64,000 nucleotides of DNA from NCBI GenBank assembly GCA_022841345.1, contig JALHRR010000001.1, forward strand, positions 1 to 64,000, written 5' to 3'. Position numbers and translations under genes: made by a program. Below the pieces are notes generated by a model. The model searched no databases. It was given only the letters and a program-made list of their open reading frames with translations, and was not told the origin of the DNA. The stretch comes from Saprospiraceae bacterium (lineage in GTDB: Bacteria > Bacteroidota > Bacteroidia > Chitinophagales > Saprospiraceae). Shown here piece by piece: positions 1-9,994 of the stretch. The stretch's first letter is position 1, and the number at the start of each line of letters is the position of its first letter.

Positions 1-263
1 TCGCGATCGAGTTCTTTTTAACATCAATGGTTCCCTCGGATTCTTTGGCCGCTTGGACTAAATTCGTTACTTTTTATTGTTTGTGAATTTTTTTTTCACT
101 GTGTGACTCGCGATGAACAACCGAAAGAAGTTACAACCCTCAAGCATGGGAACAGCCCACACACCCAATGCTTCCCGTCGCTTTCAGCTACGGGCACTCA
201 CACCCTCACAGCCGGTAGAAGTTGCTTATTTCACTCAACTTCTACTTAATCACACGCAGATAG

Positions 264-338
264 TCCGGGTCTCCTGACCCGGATTAAAAACTCACACTCA
301 ATACTCACTCTCTCCACAAGCTAGCGTCTCCTGACGCT
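264..338 (+). repeat. Family G two-hairpin module, copy 1
   Basis: Two perfect hairpins with the same loop lie close together. TCCGGGTC (264-271) pairs with GACCCGGA (276-283) around TCCT, and AGCGTC (323-328) pairs with GACGCT (333-338) around TCCT. The linker is rich in CTCACACTC-like sequence. A related module in inverse orientation sits at 42972-43041, with the same order of stems once reversed and a similar GAGTGTGAGTTTTTAAT linker. Function unknown. Confidence 0.7.
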
Positions 339-384
339 GTATTGCAAAGCTTCACATAAGGAAAACAGCCAAATGTGCCGAACA

Positions 385-475
385 AGTGGCGGAGACATCA
401 CTTTTTCATGGCTTGTACCAAGAAAAAACATCACCTATCAAGCCGCAGGCGCAGATAGACATCACAGCTTCGGGT
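385..475 (-). repeat. Family B (GTGATGT variant) hairpin module, copy 1
   Basis: Read on the minus strand, this stretch has GTGATGT three times (ACATCAC on plus near 393, 429 and 460), separated by partly palindromic segments that include CATGGC and GCCTGCGGC-like pieces. The same layout with GTGATG linkers is at 42612-42720, and GTGACG-linked versions are at 32.4, 39.7, 41.3 and 45.8 kb. The stems in this copy are imperfect. Confidence 0.5.
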
Positions 476-481
476 ATTACA

Positions 482-3400
482 TCAATTCTGAACAATCAAT
501 TTCTTGATCGCCACCCCCGCATTCGTCTGAATTCTCACAAAATAAACTCCTCCCGGAATTCCATCAATTGCAACATTGAAATTATTCATAGTGTCAATAT
601 TTCGTTTTTGAACAATTGATCCATTCATATGAATAATTTCAACAGATGAAGCGAGCAGATTTCCATTCAATTTGAATGAAACCAGTTCATTTGCCGGATT
701 AGGGAAGAGCAGGATGTTGGAGTGAAGTTCAATATTATTTGTGGCTACCATCTCATCAACCACTATCACTATTGAATCAGTTTTGATGCAACTTCCATTA
801 ATGGCATAAAGGATGACCAGATACTCTCCTGCTTCAGTATATGTATGAGAAGGATTTTCATCATCGGATCCTGATCCATCCCCAAAACTCCATTCATACC
901 TGTCAGCTCCTTCACTTCCATTGGTGAATGTAACGCTTGGATCTACATTTATATCAACAAGAACTGAGGAAGCTGTAAAGTCTGCAACCGGGGCTTCATC
1001 TCCTGCTTCTATTTCGAATTGCAAAATCCGGGTACATCCCTGCTCATTGGTAACAGTTACAGTATATTGTCCTGCACAGAGACTGTCCGCATTTGGACCG
1101 TTAGAAATATTTTCAGACCAGACATAAGTATTGGACAGACTTCCCTGAATGACGATGCGACCATCGCACTCATCAAAACATTTTTCATCAATAACATCAA
1201 ACTCAACATTGACTCCGGAAACTGTTTCTATTCTGAATTCCCGTACTCTTCTGCAACCATTTTGATCCTCGACTGTAACAGCATACGCTCCCGCTTCCAG
1301 ATTACAGATGGTGGTAGTATCTGATTGTCCCGTACTCCATGTAATAATGTATGGGGCGGTACCCCCTGATGGATTAATAGAAGCACAGCCGGTTTCTTCA
1401 TTGCATCCGATATGATCCAGGATAAGATTTAGGTCAATAAAACCACCTGGGTGAATTACGAATACTGTGTCCGCCGTACATCCATTTTGATCACTTATTG
1501 TCAGACCATATTCACCGGGACATAAATTATCTTCATTGGGAGAATCTGAACCATTGCTCCAATTATAAGTAAAAGGTCCGGAACCACTGACGGAAGTGAT
1601 TATAATACCACTGCATTCTTCATTGCACTGTGCCTGTGTAATATCGGCTGTAATGACTATAGGAGAAAAAGGAGCAACCGTAAATGAAAAAGTATTACTA
1701 CAACCATTACCGTCCTCTACAGATACAGTGTGTTCTCCAACAGGAATGCCACAAACATTCAAGGTGTCGGTTTGTCCGGTGCTCCAGATAATTGAAAATG
1801 GCTCTTGACCTCCGTTTATAAATAACTGTGCACATGCACTTGAATCTTCACAATTAATGTCGAGTTCCATTTCAAGACTAATAGCATCATTCTGTTCTAT
1901 TTCGATTGCTCTGTCTGCTACACAACCTACAGCGTCCGTTACAATTACAAAGAATGAAGGAGCATAGCACAAGTCTGAAATAATGTCTGTTGTGCCTCCG
2001 TTTGACCACATATAGGTATAAGGTGCCGTTCCTCCGGTTACTACTGCTATCAGTTCACCAGTGCAATCATTAGTGCAGGAGAATTCAGAAGTCTGAGTGA
2101 TCGAAACCTCAGGTCTGTCTCCCACTGTTATATAGTCTGTAATGGTGATACTCTCTGTATTTTGTCCGTCAGAAATCTGAAGGCTTACTGCATATGTTCC
2201 CGGGAAATTATAAGTAACATTCGGGTTTTGGTTGTCTGACATGGCAGGCGTTCCTCCCGGGAAGGTCCATGTCCAGGATGTTGGATCACCGGTACTATTG
2301 TCTTCAAATTGCACTGATTGACCGCGACAAATACTCTGAGTGGAGGATTCAAAGGCAGGAACCAACGTTTGACCTTCAATGCAAAATGGATGGATAGCTT
2401 CATCTCCAAAAGCTCCGTTTGGAGCTGTCATTTCAAATAATACATTTCCTTCGGAATCAATCAAAAAATAGTCTCCATCAACATTACAATCATTGTATTG
2501 ACTACCATTCAGACCATCTCCATAAGAATCAATGATAATAAAAGTATAACATCCTACTGGCAGACAAACTGTTTGTTCTATGGTTTCACCACCGGAAATG
2601 TCCTGATATGGTCCTCCTTCGATGATCATATTTCCATCGGCATCTGCAATACCCCAGGCAATTTCGGAGCCCCAACAATCTGTGATGAGCGTAAACTCAG
2701 CCTCCAGTCCGGCTTCTACTATGGTAATTGTAAATTCCTGAATATTATTTTCAGGATTCTCATCCTGCATTCCGTTGGGCTCTAAAACATGCATAGTCAA
2801 TTGATTCAATCCTGCCGGAAAATCAATTGCCGGTAACTCCAGGTTTATAATCTCTCCTGAAGCAAGAGATCCTGTCCACTGAAAATCAAGAAGTACATTT
2901 GCGCCGTTTCTCACCTCTATTTGAAATTGTGTAATGGTCATAGATCCCAGGTTACGAATGGCGGGCACAAGTTCAATATTGGATGCACAGGATGGAGCGA
3001 TTGGGTTTCCGGCATTGAGCAAAGCAACATCAATCTCTGAATTAGATATGGCAGGATCATACCCATCCAAAACCATCAAACCAGTGTTATTAGGATCCAG
3101 CCAATCTCTAAGTCTGGTGCTGGCACCACCGCCATTCCATGAAATAGCAAATCTGCCATATACATCATACAGGCCATTGTTTTGAGTGGAATTGCTGTTA
3201 ATACAAGCTGCCTCACCTCCAAAAAGTTGGCCAATAATTCTGCCTGCCGGATCAAAAAGAGGTGAACCTGAAGAACCGGGCTCAGTTACTCCGAGCTCCC
3301 ATTCATTGATCCTCCATACCTGGGCCGCACCGTCAGTTGACTTTGTGGGAGCATTATTGTCTCTGCAAATTTTCTTAATATCTCCGGAAGGGTGATGTAT

Positions 3401-4426
3401 TCCTGTCGTGAAGGCCGGAGCTATATCCGTTCTGTCCCAACCGGCAAAATATACTCCCCAATCCGTCGGAATTGTATTATTTAATTCCACAAGGGCAAAA
3501 TCAGAACCCTCACTGCTGGCCCTAAGCGTTGAAGTGAATGTTGATTGAAAAAAGGGGCCATTTCCGCTGGGAGCAGTAGTGGCACACGAAGGATTTGTGC
3601 TGTGCCAGTTGAACCTGAAAACCCAATTCGCAGGATTTCCCAGACAGTGATCAGCCGTGAGAAAGAAAGGTCGTCCATCGCCGGCCGTATTATTAATAAG
3701 TGCTCCTGAACAACCGGCATTTCCATTGACAATGATCAAACCTGCAGAGCGAATTTGATTTTCCCAACCATTACCCAATGGACAAAGTACATCGATATTA
3801 CAGGCACCTGAATCATTGAGGCCTTTAAGTATTTTATCCGCTAATAGTGAAAGACTGCGATATCCGTGCGTGATGGTTCCAATGTTTAATTTGACTTTTT
3901 CCTTTGTATTTGCAGGCTCATAATATTCCAGCGTAATATAATCTCCCTGTACCAGTTCTGTTCCAAGAATCTGAGCTTCATTATTCAAAATATGGGTGTA
4001 GGCTCCTACCAAATGAGTTCTGTCCTGGTTATACATATGCAGGTAAGCGCCATCGGGAATATAAAACTGGTCAAAAATCACATTGACTGATTTTGCACCC
4101 GGGGCATGGATATTCAATATCCAGATTTTATCCCCATTTTTCAATTGTATCCATTCTCCTGCATTCTCTGTCCCAAAATTTACTTCATAATTGTACCCAA
4201 AGCGCCATGGTCTGGTTTTGTCTCTGTCATTGATAGCATCTTCCTGCAGGATCGATTGCAGATCAAAGCCCTTCATTATCAAAACATTATCTTTTTTTGC
4301 AGGACTTATTTTTCCTTTCCAACTATGTGGTACGCCTCTGTTCTCTAATTGAGCCGAGACATTGAATGATATTAAAAATAAAAAAAGGAAGAAAATGTGA
4401 GCCAGAAGTTTACCATTCAGTTGCAT
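482..4426 (-). CDS. Secreted trypsin-like serine endopeptidase with PKD/SprB-type repeats and T9SS sorting domain
   Basis: This is a 1314-aa exported protease. Residues 1-25 form a signal peptide (hydrophobic run, cleavage near NVSAQ). A trypsin/lysyl-endopeptidase-like domain spans about 205-445. Its likely triad is His260 (LTADHC), Asp309 (SDFALVEL) and Ser386 (GSSGSP), and cysteines lie nearby (GCSGAL, GEAAC). After it come a CARDB-like segment, a PKD domain (about 715-800), four or five SprB-like repeats of the form GGTAPYTYMWSNG with paired Cys, a second PKD domain, and a C-terminal type A T9SS signal (FPNPANELVSFKLNG to the end). The fold and triad are read from motifs. The substrate is unknown; secretion through T9SS is inferred from the C-terminus. 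It is divergent from the next gene. Confidence 0.9.
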   Translation of the reverse strand: MQLNGKLLAHIFFLFLFLISFNVSAQLENRGVPHSWKGKISPAKKDNVLIMKGFDLQSILQEDAINDRDKTRPWRFGYNYEVNFGTENAGEWIQLKNGDKIWILNIHAPGAKSVNVIFDQFYIPDGAYLHMYNQDRTHLVGAYTHILNNEAQILGTELVQGDYITLEYYEPANTKEKVKLNIGTITHGYRSLSLLADKILKGLNDSGACNIDVLCPLGNGWENQIRSAGLIIVNGNAGCSGALINNTAGDGRPFFLTADHCLGNPANWVFRFNWHSTNPSCATTAPSGNGPFFQSTFTSTLRASSEGSDFALVELNNTIPTDWGVYFAGWDRTDIAPAFTTGIHHPSGDIKKICRDNNAPTKSTDGAAQVWRINEWELGVTEPGSSGSPLFDPAGRIIGQLFGGEAACINSNSTQNNGLYDVYGRFAISWNGGGASTRLRDWLDPNNTGLMVLDGYDPAISNSEIDVALLNAGNPIAPSCASNIELVPAIRNLGSMTITQFQIEVRNGANVLLDFQWTGSLASGEIINLELPAIDFPAGLNQLTMHVLEPNGMQDENPENNIQEFTITIVEAGLEAEFTLITDCWGSEIAWGIADADGNMIIEGGPYQDISGGETIEQTVCLPVGCYTFIIIDSYGDGLNGSQYNDCNVDGDYFLIDSEGNVLFEMTAPNGAFGDEAIHPFCIEGQTLVPAFESSTQSICRGQSVQFEDNSTGDPTSWTWTFPGGTPAMSDNQNPNVTYNFPGTYAVSLQISDGQNTESITITDYITVGDRPEVSITQTSEFSCTNDCTGELIAVVTGGTAPYTYMWSNGGTTDIISDLCYAPSFFVIVTDAVGCVADRAIEIEQNDAISLEMELDINCEDSSACAQLFINGGQEPFSIIWSTGQTDTLNVCGIPVGEHTVSVEDGNGCSNTFSFTVAPFSPIVITADITQAQCNEECSGIIITSVSGSGPFTYNWSNGSDSPNEDNLCPGEYGLTISDQNGCTADTVFVIHPGGFIDLNLILDHIGCNEETGCASINPSGGTAPYIITWSTGQSDTTTICNLEAGAYAVTVEDQNGCRRVREFRIETVSGVNVEFDVIDEKCFDECDGRIVIQGSLSNTYVWSENISNGPNADSLCAGQYTVTVTNEQGCTRILQFEIEAGDEAPVADFTASSVLVDINVDPSVTFTNGSEGADRYEWSFGDGSGSDDENPSHTYTEAGEYLVILYAINGSCIKTDSIVIVVDEMVATNNIELHSNILLFPNPANELVSFKLNGNLLASSVEIIHMNGSIVQKRNIDTMNNFNVAIDGIPGGVYFVRIQTNAGVAIKKLIVQN

Positions 4427-4488
4427 TGGAATGATTTGATTTAGTTGAGGAAAGCTGTAAAAGTAAATATTCTATTCAAGGTTTTAGT

Positions 4489-4512
4489 ATTACAATCCCT
4501 TTGAATTGTAAT
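4489..4512. promoter_or_regulatory. Perfect 8-bp inverted repeat, operator-like
   Basis: ATTACAAT (4489-4496) and ATTGTAAT (4505-4512) are exact reverse complements separated by 8 bases. The site is about 63 bases upstream of the protease start. The spacing suits a dimeric regulator, but the partner is unknown and the site could be chance in AT-rich DNA. Confidence 0.35.
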
Positions 4513-4799
4513 CTATCATTAAGATTCAAATAATACTCCTTTTGTGTCCTTCTGTTAAATATTTATTTCTCATTGATTTAGCCAATTCTTAAAACCTGAT
4601 GCCTGCATATTGCTTACAATAACTTCACGTTTTGCAGAGGACATAAGCTCAACTTTAGTCCGGTTGATATAAAATGAGAATATCACATAGCGATAATTTT
4701 ATATATGGCTTAATCAGAATTATTCCAAATAATCAATGGCACAATTGTTGGTGTGTAATTATTTTCTTAACAAAAAATTAACCAGATCAAAATCTTGCA

Positions 4800-4807
4800 T
4801 ATATTTG
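4800..4807 (+). promoter_or_regulatory. Bacteroidota -7 box (TATATTTG)
   Basis: TATATTTG fits TAnnTTTG and lies about 137 bases before the start at 4944, implying a leader of about 130 nt. No convincing TTG is seen 19-21 bases upstream, so support is moderate. Confidence 0.4.
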
Positions 4808-4943
4808 AGCTCAAAGGGGTTTGGGATAGACGAGAGATTAATATAATTCCACACTTTTTGATGATGAGATGCTTGCTTTTTCCTGGAGTTGTCCATTGAA
4901 AAACAGGCTTTTACGCTTTTAACTGACTTAAAAAAATGAAGAA

Positions 4944-7900
4944 ATGAAAAAACTTTTTACACTGAATCCTAAGTATTCCATAATAGCAATTCTTTTGCTG
5001 TTGGGGTTTCAATCCTGGGCTCAACCTGCAAATAATGAATGCAGTGCAGCTCAAACTTTAACTGTCGGGGCTACATGTGTTCCTGTTGCAGGTACAAATG
5101 TAGCTGCAACGCAATCAATAGCTTCAATTACTTGTGGTGGTTTTACATCAACTTCTGCGCTGGATGTTTGGTATCAGTTTGTAGCAACTGCAACTGCTAT
5201 TAATGTTACGGTTGTAGGAGGTACAGGACTTGATGTTATAATTGATGTTCGTAGCGGTGCCTGCGATGGAACTAACATTGCTTGCGCAGATGCAACCACC
5301 TCGGCAGGGACAGAAGTAGCCAGTTTAGCAGGGTTGACAATTGGCAATACCTATTTAGTTAGAGTATATGGATGGGGAGGAGGTACAGGTACCTTTACAA
5401 TTTGTGCTAACACGCCCCCTCCCCCTCCTGCAAATGATAATTGTGCAGGGGCCATTGCCTTGACTGTCAATGCAGATTTTTTATGTGCCTCTAGTGCAGC
5501 TGGAACTACAGTTAGTGCCACCGCTTCGACTGAGACAGCACCAAGTTGTTCAGCAACAGGGGTCAATGATGATGTTTGGTATAGTTTTACAGCCACCGCT
5601 GCTACTCATCGAGTGGCTATCACCGGAGCGACAAACACAACCGCCGCAGCTGTTTATTCAGGATTATGTGGAGCTCTAACTCAACTCCCAAGTGCTTGTA
5701 ATTCCACATTATCTGGAGCATTGAATTTAAATCTTACAGGATTAACTGCCGGTACAACATATTTGGTCAGAGTTTATACTACTTCTGCAACTGCAGGTAT
5801 TACATCAAATTTTACAATTTGCATAGGTTCAACACCACCGCCCCCTGTCAACGACGAATGCATCAATGCAATTCAATTGACTGTAAACCCTGATCTTAAC
5901 TGTGGAACAGTAACTCCCGGAACTACCACAAGTGCTACAGGTACTGCTGATGCAACCTGCACAGGAACTGAGGATGATGATGTTTGGTTTAAATTTACCG
6001 CTACTGCTACCAGCCATAAGATTGATTTACTCAATGTTGTTGGTTCTGTAACTGATATGGCGCATCAGGTCTTAAGCGCATGTGGTGGTATGAGTTTGCT
6101 TTGTAGTGACCCTAATACCAGCACGGTTTCAGGACTAACAATTGGAAATATGTATTTTTTAAGGGTTTATACCTTTACTTCTACAGGTGGGCAGAGTACT
6201 ACCTTTAATGTTTGCATAGGAACTGCACCACCACCTCCTGCCAACGATGATTGTGTGAATGCTACAACACTTACAGTAAATGCGGATTTGAACTGTGGAA
6301 CAGTTACTCCCGGAACTGTTGTCAGCGCTACCGGTGTTGCAGATGCAACATGCACAGGTACTGAAGACGATGATGTTTGGTTCAAATTTATAGCAACTGC
6401 AACTAGCCACAAGATTGATCTCCTCAATGTAACTGGTTCTACAACAGATCTGGTACATCAGGTGCTTTCTGCTTGTGGGGGAACCAATTTACTTTGCAGT
6501 GATCCCAACACCAGTACTGTATCCGGATTAACAATCGGGAATGAATATCTTCTAAGAGTTTATACCTGGACGTCAACAACTGGTCAGACGTCCAGCTTCA
6601 ATGTTTGTATAGGTACTTTCCCGCCACCACCTGCAAATGATGAATGCGCCGGAGCTATTCCATTATCTGTGGGTATTTCTTGTAATTTTAACCAATACAC
6701 TAATGTAGGCGCAACCGGATCAGTCGGACCTCCTGCTCCGGGTTGTTCAAGTTTTCTAGGCGGGGATGTTTGGTTCAGTGCCATAGTTCCTGCAACAGGA
6801 CGCTTGATTATAGATACAAATACAGGTGTAATTACTGACGGTGGAATGGCTATTTATTCCGGTAACTGTGGCGTATTGACATTGATTGAATGTGATGATG
6901 ATGATAGCGCAAATGGACTAATGCCATTGATTGATCGTTCCGGGCTGACTCCGGGGTCAACTATTTATATCCGTTTCTTTGAATTTGGAAATGACAACAA
7001 CGGAACATTTAGTATATGTGCCTGGGCACCTGCTCCACCTTGCAACGCCCCTGGCATACCGGTTGTTTCTAATATTACCAGCAATAGTGCCTCTGTGAGC
7101 TGGTCCGCTGCAGCTGGTGCTGTTTCCTACGACTGGACAGTAGGTACAGGCGCAAGTTGCCCAACAGGTACAGGTGCTAATACAGCAGCCACATCTATAA
7201 ATTTGAGTAACCTCATTCCTAATACTACGTACCGCGTTTGTGTACGCACAAGTACTTGTGGTGGTGGTTCTGCCAGCAGCTATGAAACAGTTACTTTCAG
7301 CACTGCTCCTCTTGCAAACGATGCTTGTGCCGGTGCTATCCCTCTTGTTTGTAATAGCACAGTAAATGGATCAACAGTAGGAGCTGTTTCTGATAGCGGA
7401 CAGGGATCATGCGGATCTGCCGGAGTACCGGGAAATGGAGTCTGGTACAGTCTTGCCGGTGATGGATCTCAGATTACACTGGATCTTTGTGGTTCTGCTT
7501 ATGATACAAAAATACACGTGTACTCCGGTTCTTGTGCAGGCTTGGCTTGTGTAATCAGCAATGATGACAACGCAGCAATCTGCACATCTGCAACTACACG
7601 CTCTCAGGTTGTTTTCAATACCACTGCGGGTACGACCTATTACATTCTTGTGAGTGGTTTTGGAACTGCTACAGGAGCGTTCAGTATGAATGTTGGATGT
7701 GTCTGTGGAGCACCTTTAAGTTTCCCATGGTCTAATAACGCAATTGGAGCAGGAACAACCGGTGAAGGAATAGATAATGTTTGCGGAGGAAGTATTGACA
7801 TATCTTCAACAGGTTATTCACCTTCTCTGGCTAGTGATGCATTGTTCTTCTCCAGCCAGTCACTTTGTGGCAACCAATCTATCACTGTAAAAGTCCAGAG

Positions 7901-8567
7901 TATTACAAATGGAGGATTTGCTGGAATCATGTTCAGAGACTCTGTGAATGCAGGCTCAAGATTTGTTGCCATTAAAACGCAATTGAATCCTTTTGTTCAT
8001 CGCGAAATGAGAACAGTTTTAAATGGTGTAAGACAAGTTCAGCAATTACCTGCACACGGACACACATGGCTTAGACTTACAAGAAGTGGCAATACTTTTA
8101 CCGGCTTTACTTCTCACAACGGAGTTAACTGGAGCCAGGCATTTTCTGTAAATGTTGTGTTGAATTCCTGTATCAGGGTAGGATTATTTGCTCAGGGTTT
8201 GAATCCTTCTTCCACCGCACAGGCTCGCTTCAGCATGATTACAGGTTTCCCTCCTGCCTTCATTCCTATACTTGATATAAATACTTCTGTCAATGAAGGA
8301 ACACAAGGTTTGACAGTTTTCCCTAACCCTACCAGTAATGAACTCAATCTGAAAATCGGAACGGAGTATCTTGGAAAGAATATCACAATCAATGTGATGG
8401 ATCAAATGGGAAGAACTGTGCTGAGAAGGAATATTAATGAGCTTCAAACGCAAATGGATCAGATCAACGTCAGCAATTTACCTGCTGGCATGTATATCTT
8501 GTCACTTGTGGCAGAAGGTCAAACAGCTCAGGTACAGAAATTTATTGTGTCCGGAAACAGACCATAA
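4944..8567 (+). CDS. Large secreted multi-module protein with T9SS sorting domain
   Basis: This 1207-aa exported protein of unknown function starts with a signal peptide (1-26, ending FQSWAQ). Six related modules of about 130 residues follow, each opening with (A/V)N(D/N)xC and containing a DVW(Y/F)xF strand and a closing TFxxC; this resembles pre-peptidase C-terminal-like jelly-roll modules. Five are in tandem to about residue 693. A fibronectin type III-like domain follows (about 695-787), then the sixth module (790-920), a DUF1349/concanavalin-like domain (about 920-1105), and a type A T9SS signal beginning VFPNPTSNELNLK. Proline-rich linkers (PPPP) join the first modules. The DUF1349-like domain is closely related to one in the 2561-aa protein at 14508-22193. 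Adhesion or glycan binding is an inference. Confidence 0.85.
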   Translation: MKKLFTLNPKYSIIAILLLLGFQSWAQPANNECSAAQTLTVGATCVPVAGTNVAATQSIASITCGGFTSTSALDVWYQFVATATAINVTVVGGTGLDVIIDVRSGACDGTNIACADATTSAGTEVASLAGLTIGNTYLVRVYGWGGGTGTFTICANTPPPPPANDNCAGAIALTVNADFLCASSAAGTTVSATASTETAPSCSATGVNDDVWYSFTATAATHRVAITGATNTTAAAVYSGLCGALTQLPSACNSTLSGALNLNLTGLTAGTTYLVRVYTTSATAGITSNFTICIGSTPPPPVNDECINAIQLTVNPDLNCGTVTPGTTTSATGTADATCTGTEDDDVWFKFTATATSHKIDLLNVVGSVTDMAHQVLSACGGMSLLCSDPNTSTVSGLTIGNMYFLRVYTFTSTGGQSTTFNVCIGTAPPPPANDDCVNATTLTVNADLNCGTVTPGTVVSATGVADATCTGTEDDDVWFKFIATATSHKIDLLNVTGSTTDLVHQVLSACGGTNLLCSDPNTSTVSGLTIGNEYLLRVYTWTSTTGQTSSFNVCIGTFPPPPANDECAGAIPLSVGISCNFNQYTNVGATGSVGPPAPGCSSFLGGDVWFSAIVPATGRLIIDTNTGVITDGGMAIYSGNCGVLTLIECDDDDSANGLMPLIDRSGLTPGSTIYIRFFEFGNDNNGTFSICAWAPAPPCNAPGIPVVSNITSNSASVSWSAAAGAVSYDWTVGTGASCPTGTGANTAATSINLSNLIPNTTYRVCVRTSTCGGGSASSYETVTFSTAPLANDACAGAIPLVCNSTVNGSTVGAVSDSGQGSCGSAGVPGNGVWYSLAGDGSQITLDLCGSAYDTKIHVYSGSCAGLACVISNDDNAAICTSATTRSQVVFNTTAGTTYYILVSGFGTATGAFSMNVGCVCGAPLSFPWSNNAIGAGTTGEGIDNVCGGSIDISSTGYSPSLASDALFFSSQSLCGNQSITVKVQSITNGGFAGIMFRDSVNAGSRFVAIKTQLNPFVHREMRTVLNGVRQVQQLPAHGHTWLRLTRSGNTFTGFTSHNGVNWSQAFSVNVVLNSCIRVGLFAQGLNPSSTAQARFSMITGFPPAFIPILDINTSVNEGTQGLTVFPNPTSNELNLKIGTEYLGKNITINVMDQMGRTVLRRNINELQTQMDQINVSNLPAGMYILSLVAEGQTAQVQKFIVSGNRP

Positions 8568-8603
8568 TAATTTGATAATCTGACCAAAACAGGTCAAAAT
8601 ATT

Positions 8604-8637
8604 AGCGCCGCTTGTAACTTACAGGCGGCGCTTTTTA
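8604..8637 (+). terminator. Rho-independent terminator
   Basis: AGCGCCGC (8604-8611) pairs with GCGGCGCT (8625-8632) and is followed by TTTTAATTTTT. It ends the 4944-8567 gene, and lies between it and convergent rlmN. Confidence 0.85.
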
Positions 8638-8726
8638 ATTTTTGCAAAGCAGAAAGATTCTGATAACAATAAGCTGTTATGGTTTTTAACAGATCTCATA
8701 TGGTAGTTATTACAGACTCAAGATCC

Positions 8727-9770
8727 TCAGGCCTTATTTGCCAGCTGCCCGCAAGCAGCATCTATATCCTTACCCCGGCTGCGTCTTAGTGTAACAGCCA
8801 CTCCTTTTTCTGCCAAATAAGCAGCAAATTGATTGATCACAGAATCATCGGATTTGGAAAACACTTCTCCTTCAATAGGATTGTATTCAATAATATTCAG
8901 CTTTACAGGAAATCTACGGCAGAGTTTAAGCAATTGAGCTGCATCTTCAAGTGTGTCATTGAACCCGTTCAGCGCAATGTACTCATAAGTAATTCTATTG
9001 CCGGTCTGTTGATAAAAAGCATCCAGAGCTTCCATCAAAACCTGGAGACTATTCTGCTCATTGATAGGCATGATATCATTTCGTTTGGTATCATTTGCTG
9101 CATGAAGTGAAAGTGCGAGATTGAATTTCACCTGATCTTCCGCTAGTTTGTGTATCATTTTTGCAATACCTGCAGTACTTACCGTGATCCTTTTGGGCGA
9201 CATTCCGAGGCCATCCGGAGAGGTAATCCGCTCTATGCTTTTCATTACATTTTGATAAGTCAGCAAAGGCTCGCCCATTCCCATATAGACAATATTGGTC
9301 AGCGGATGATCGAAGTGTTCCAGACACTGTTTATTTACTTCCACCACCTGATCTACTATTTCTCCCGGATCGAGATTTCTGACCCGCTTCATTTTTCCTG
9401 TGGCACAGAATTTACAAGTCAGGCTGCAACCCACCTGACAAGACACACATACCGTATATCGATTATCATTTGGGACAGGGATTAGAACGGATTCTATAAA
9501 ATGGCCATCATGAAGTTGAAATCTGGTCTTGATTGTACCGTCACTGCTCAACTGAATTTTTTCAGTTTTAATTGGCTTCATTTCATAATGTAAGCTCAAA
9601 AATTGTCTTAATTCCACAGAGAGGTTGGTCATTTCTTCAAATGAACGGGCGCCTTTTTGCCATATCCATTGCCAGATCTGTTTGGCTCTGAATTTTTGTT
9701 CACCAGCTTCTAGGAGTTGCTCCCCGAGCTCTGTAAGGCTTAATAATCGTATGTCTCTTTGCGTTTCCAT
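8727..9770 (-). CDS. rlmN: 23S rRNA (adenine2503-C2)/tRNA A37 methyltransferase RlmN
   Basis: This is a 347-aa radical-SAM enzyme that methylates C2 of A2503 in 23S rRNA and A37 in some tRNAs. The CX3CX2C cluster motif is Cys115, Cys119, Cys122 (GCSLTCKFC). GMGEPL follows near residue 166, and the catalytic methyl-accepting cysteine is near the C-terminus (AACGQL, about Cys341). An N-terminal helical accessory domain (QKFRAKQIWQWIWQKG) is present. Length matches the family (340-390 aa). It is a single gene with its own -7 box upstream. The assignment is secure from motifs. Confidence 0.97.
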   Translation of the reverse strand: METQRDIRLLSLTELGEQLLEAGEQKFRAKQIWQWIWQKGARSFEEMTNLSVELRQFLSLHYEMKPIKTEKIQLSSDGTIKTRFQLHDGHFIESVLIPVPNDNRYTVCVSCQVGCSLTCKFCATGKMKRVRNLDPGEIVDQVVEVNKQCLEHFDHPLTNIVYMGMGEPLLTYQNVMKSIERITSPDGLGMSPKRITVSTAGIAKMIHKLAEDQVKFNLALSLHAANDTKRNDIMPINEQNSLQVLMEALDAFYQQTGNRITYEYIALNGFNDTLEDAAQLLKLCRRFPVKLNIIEYNPIEGEVFSKSDDSVINQFAAYLAEKGVAVTLRRSRGKDIDAACGQLANKA

Positions 9771-9796
9771 AATCTGTCTTCATGCGTAATACCCTG

Positions 9797-9804
9797 CAAA
9801 AATA
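9797..9804 (-). promoter_or_regulatory. -7 box (TATTTTTG) for rlmN
   Basis: On the minus strand TATTTTTG matches TAnnTTTG, 27 bases before the rlmN start. No clear TTG is seen at the expected -33 distance. Confidence 0.4.
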
Positions 9805-9942
9805 CGCTATTATAAATTGAGTTCGTTTTAGAATCTGAAAATGGCAGCACAATTGGCAGGATTGTTGCTACTTTCGGCAGGAATTCAGTTGAGTTGTAGT
9901 AAAATGAAATTTAATCTGATGCGTTTGATAGCTCATCATCTG

Positions 9943-9950
9943 TATATTTG
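9943..9950 (+). promoter_or_regulatory. -7 box (TATATTTG) for the sensor kinase
   Basis: TATATTTG lies 45 bases before the ATG at 9995. A TTTG at 9924-9927 is nearby but its spacer (15) is shorter than usual. Confidence 0.4.
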
Positions 9951-9994
9951 CAGCTCCCTGTGCATGCGAATTCGATGTGTCTCTTAAATCAATT

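Larger units (their letters stand above)
1..481. other. Non-coding flank with repeat modules
   Basis: No gene is supported here. It is the downstream flank of the protease gene that ends at 482. It contains AACAGCC (reverse complement of GGCTGTT) near 151 and 365, a two-hairpin module at 264-338 and a GTGATGT-type module at about 385-475, both annotated separately. The short reading frame covering 386-619 overlaps these repeats and the protease C-terminus and is not credible. Confidence 0.6.
4427..4943. other. Divergent intergenic region
   Basis: This is the 517-base AT-rich gap between two divergently transcribed secreted-protein genes. It holds an inverted repeat (4489-4512) and a TAnnTTTG box (4800-4807). 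A TACTTTTAC-like box on the minus strand at about 4455-4466 could serve the protease gene; a similar box precedes mutY. I see no RNA gene and no open frame with protein-like content. Confidence 0.5.
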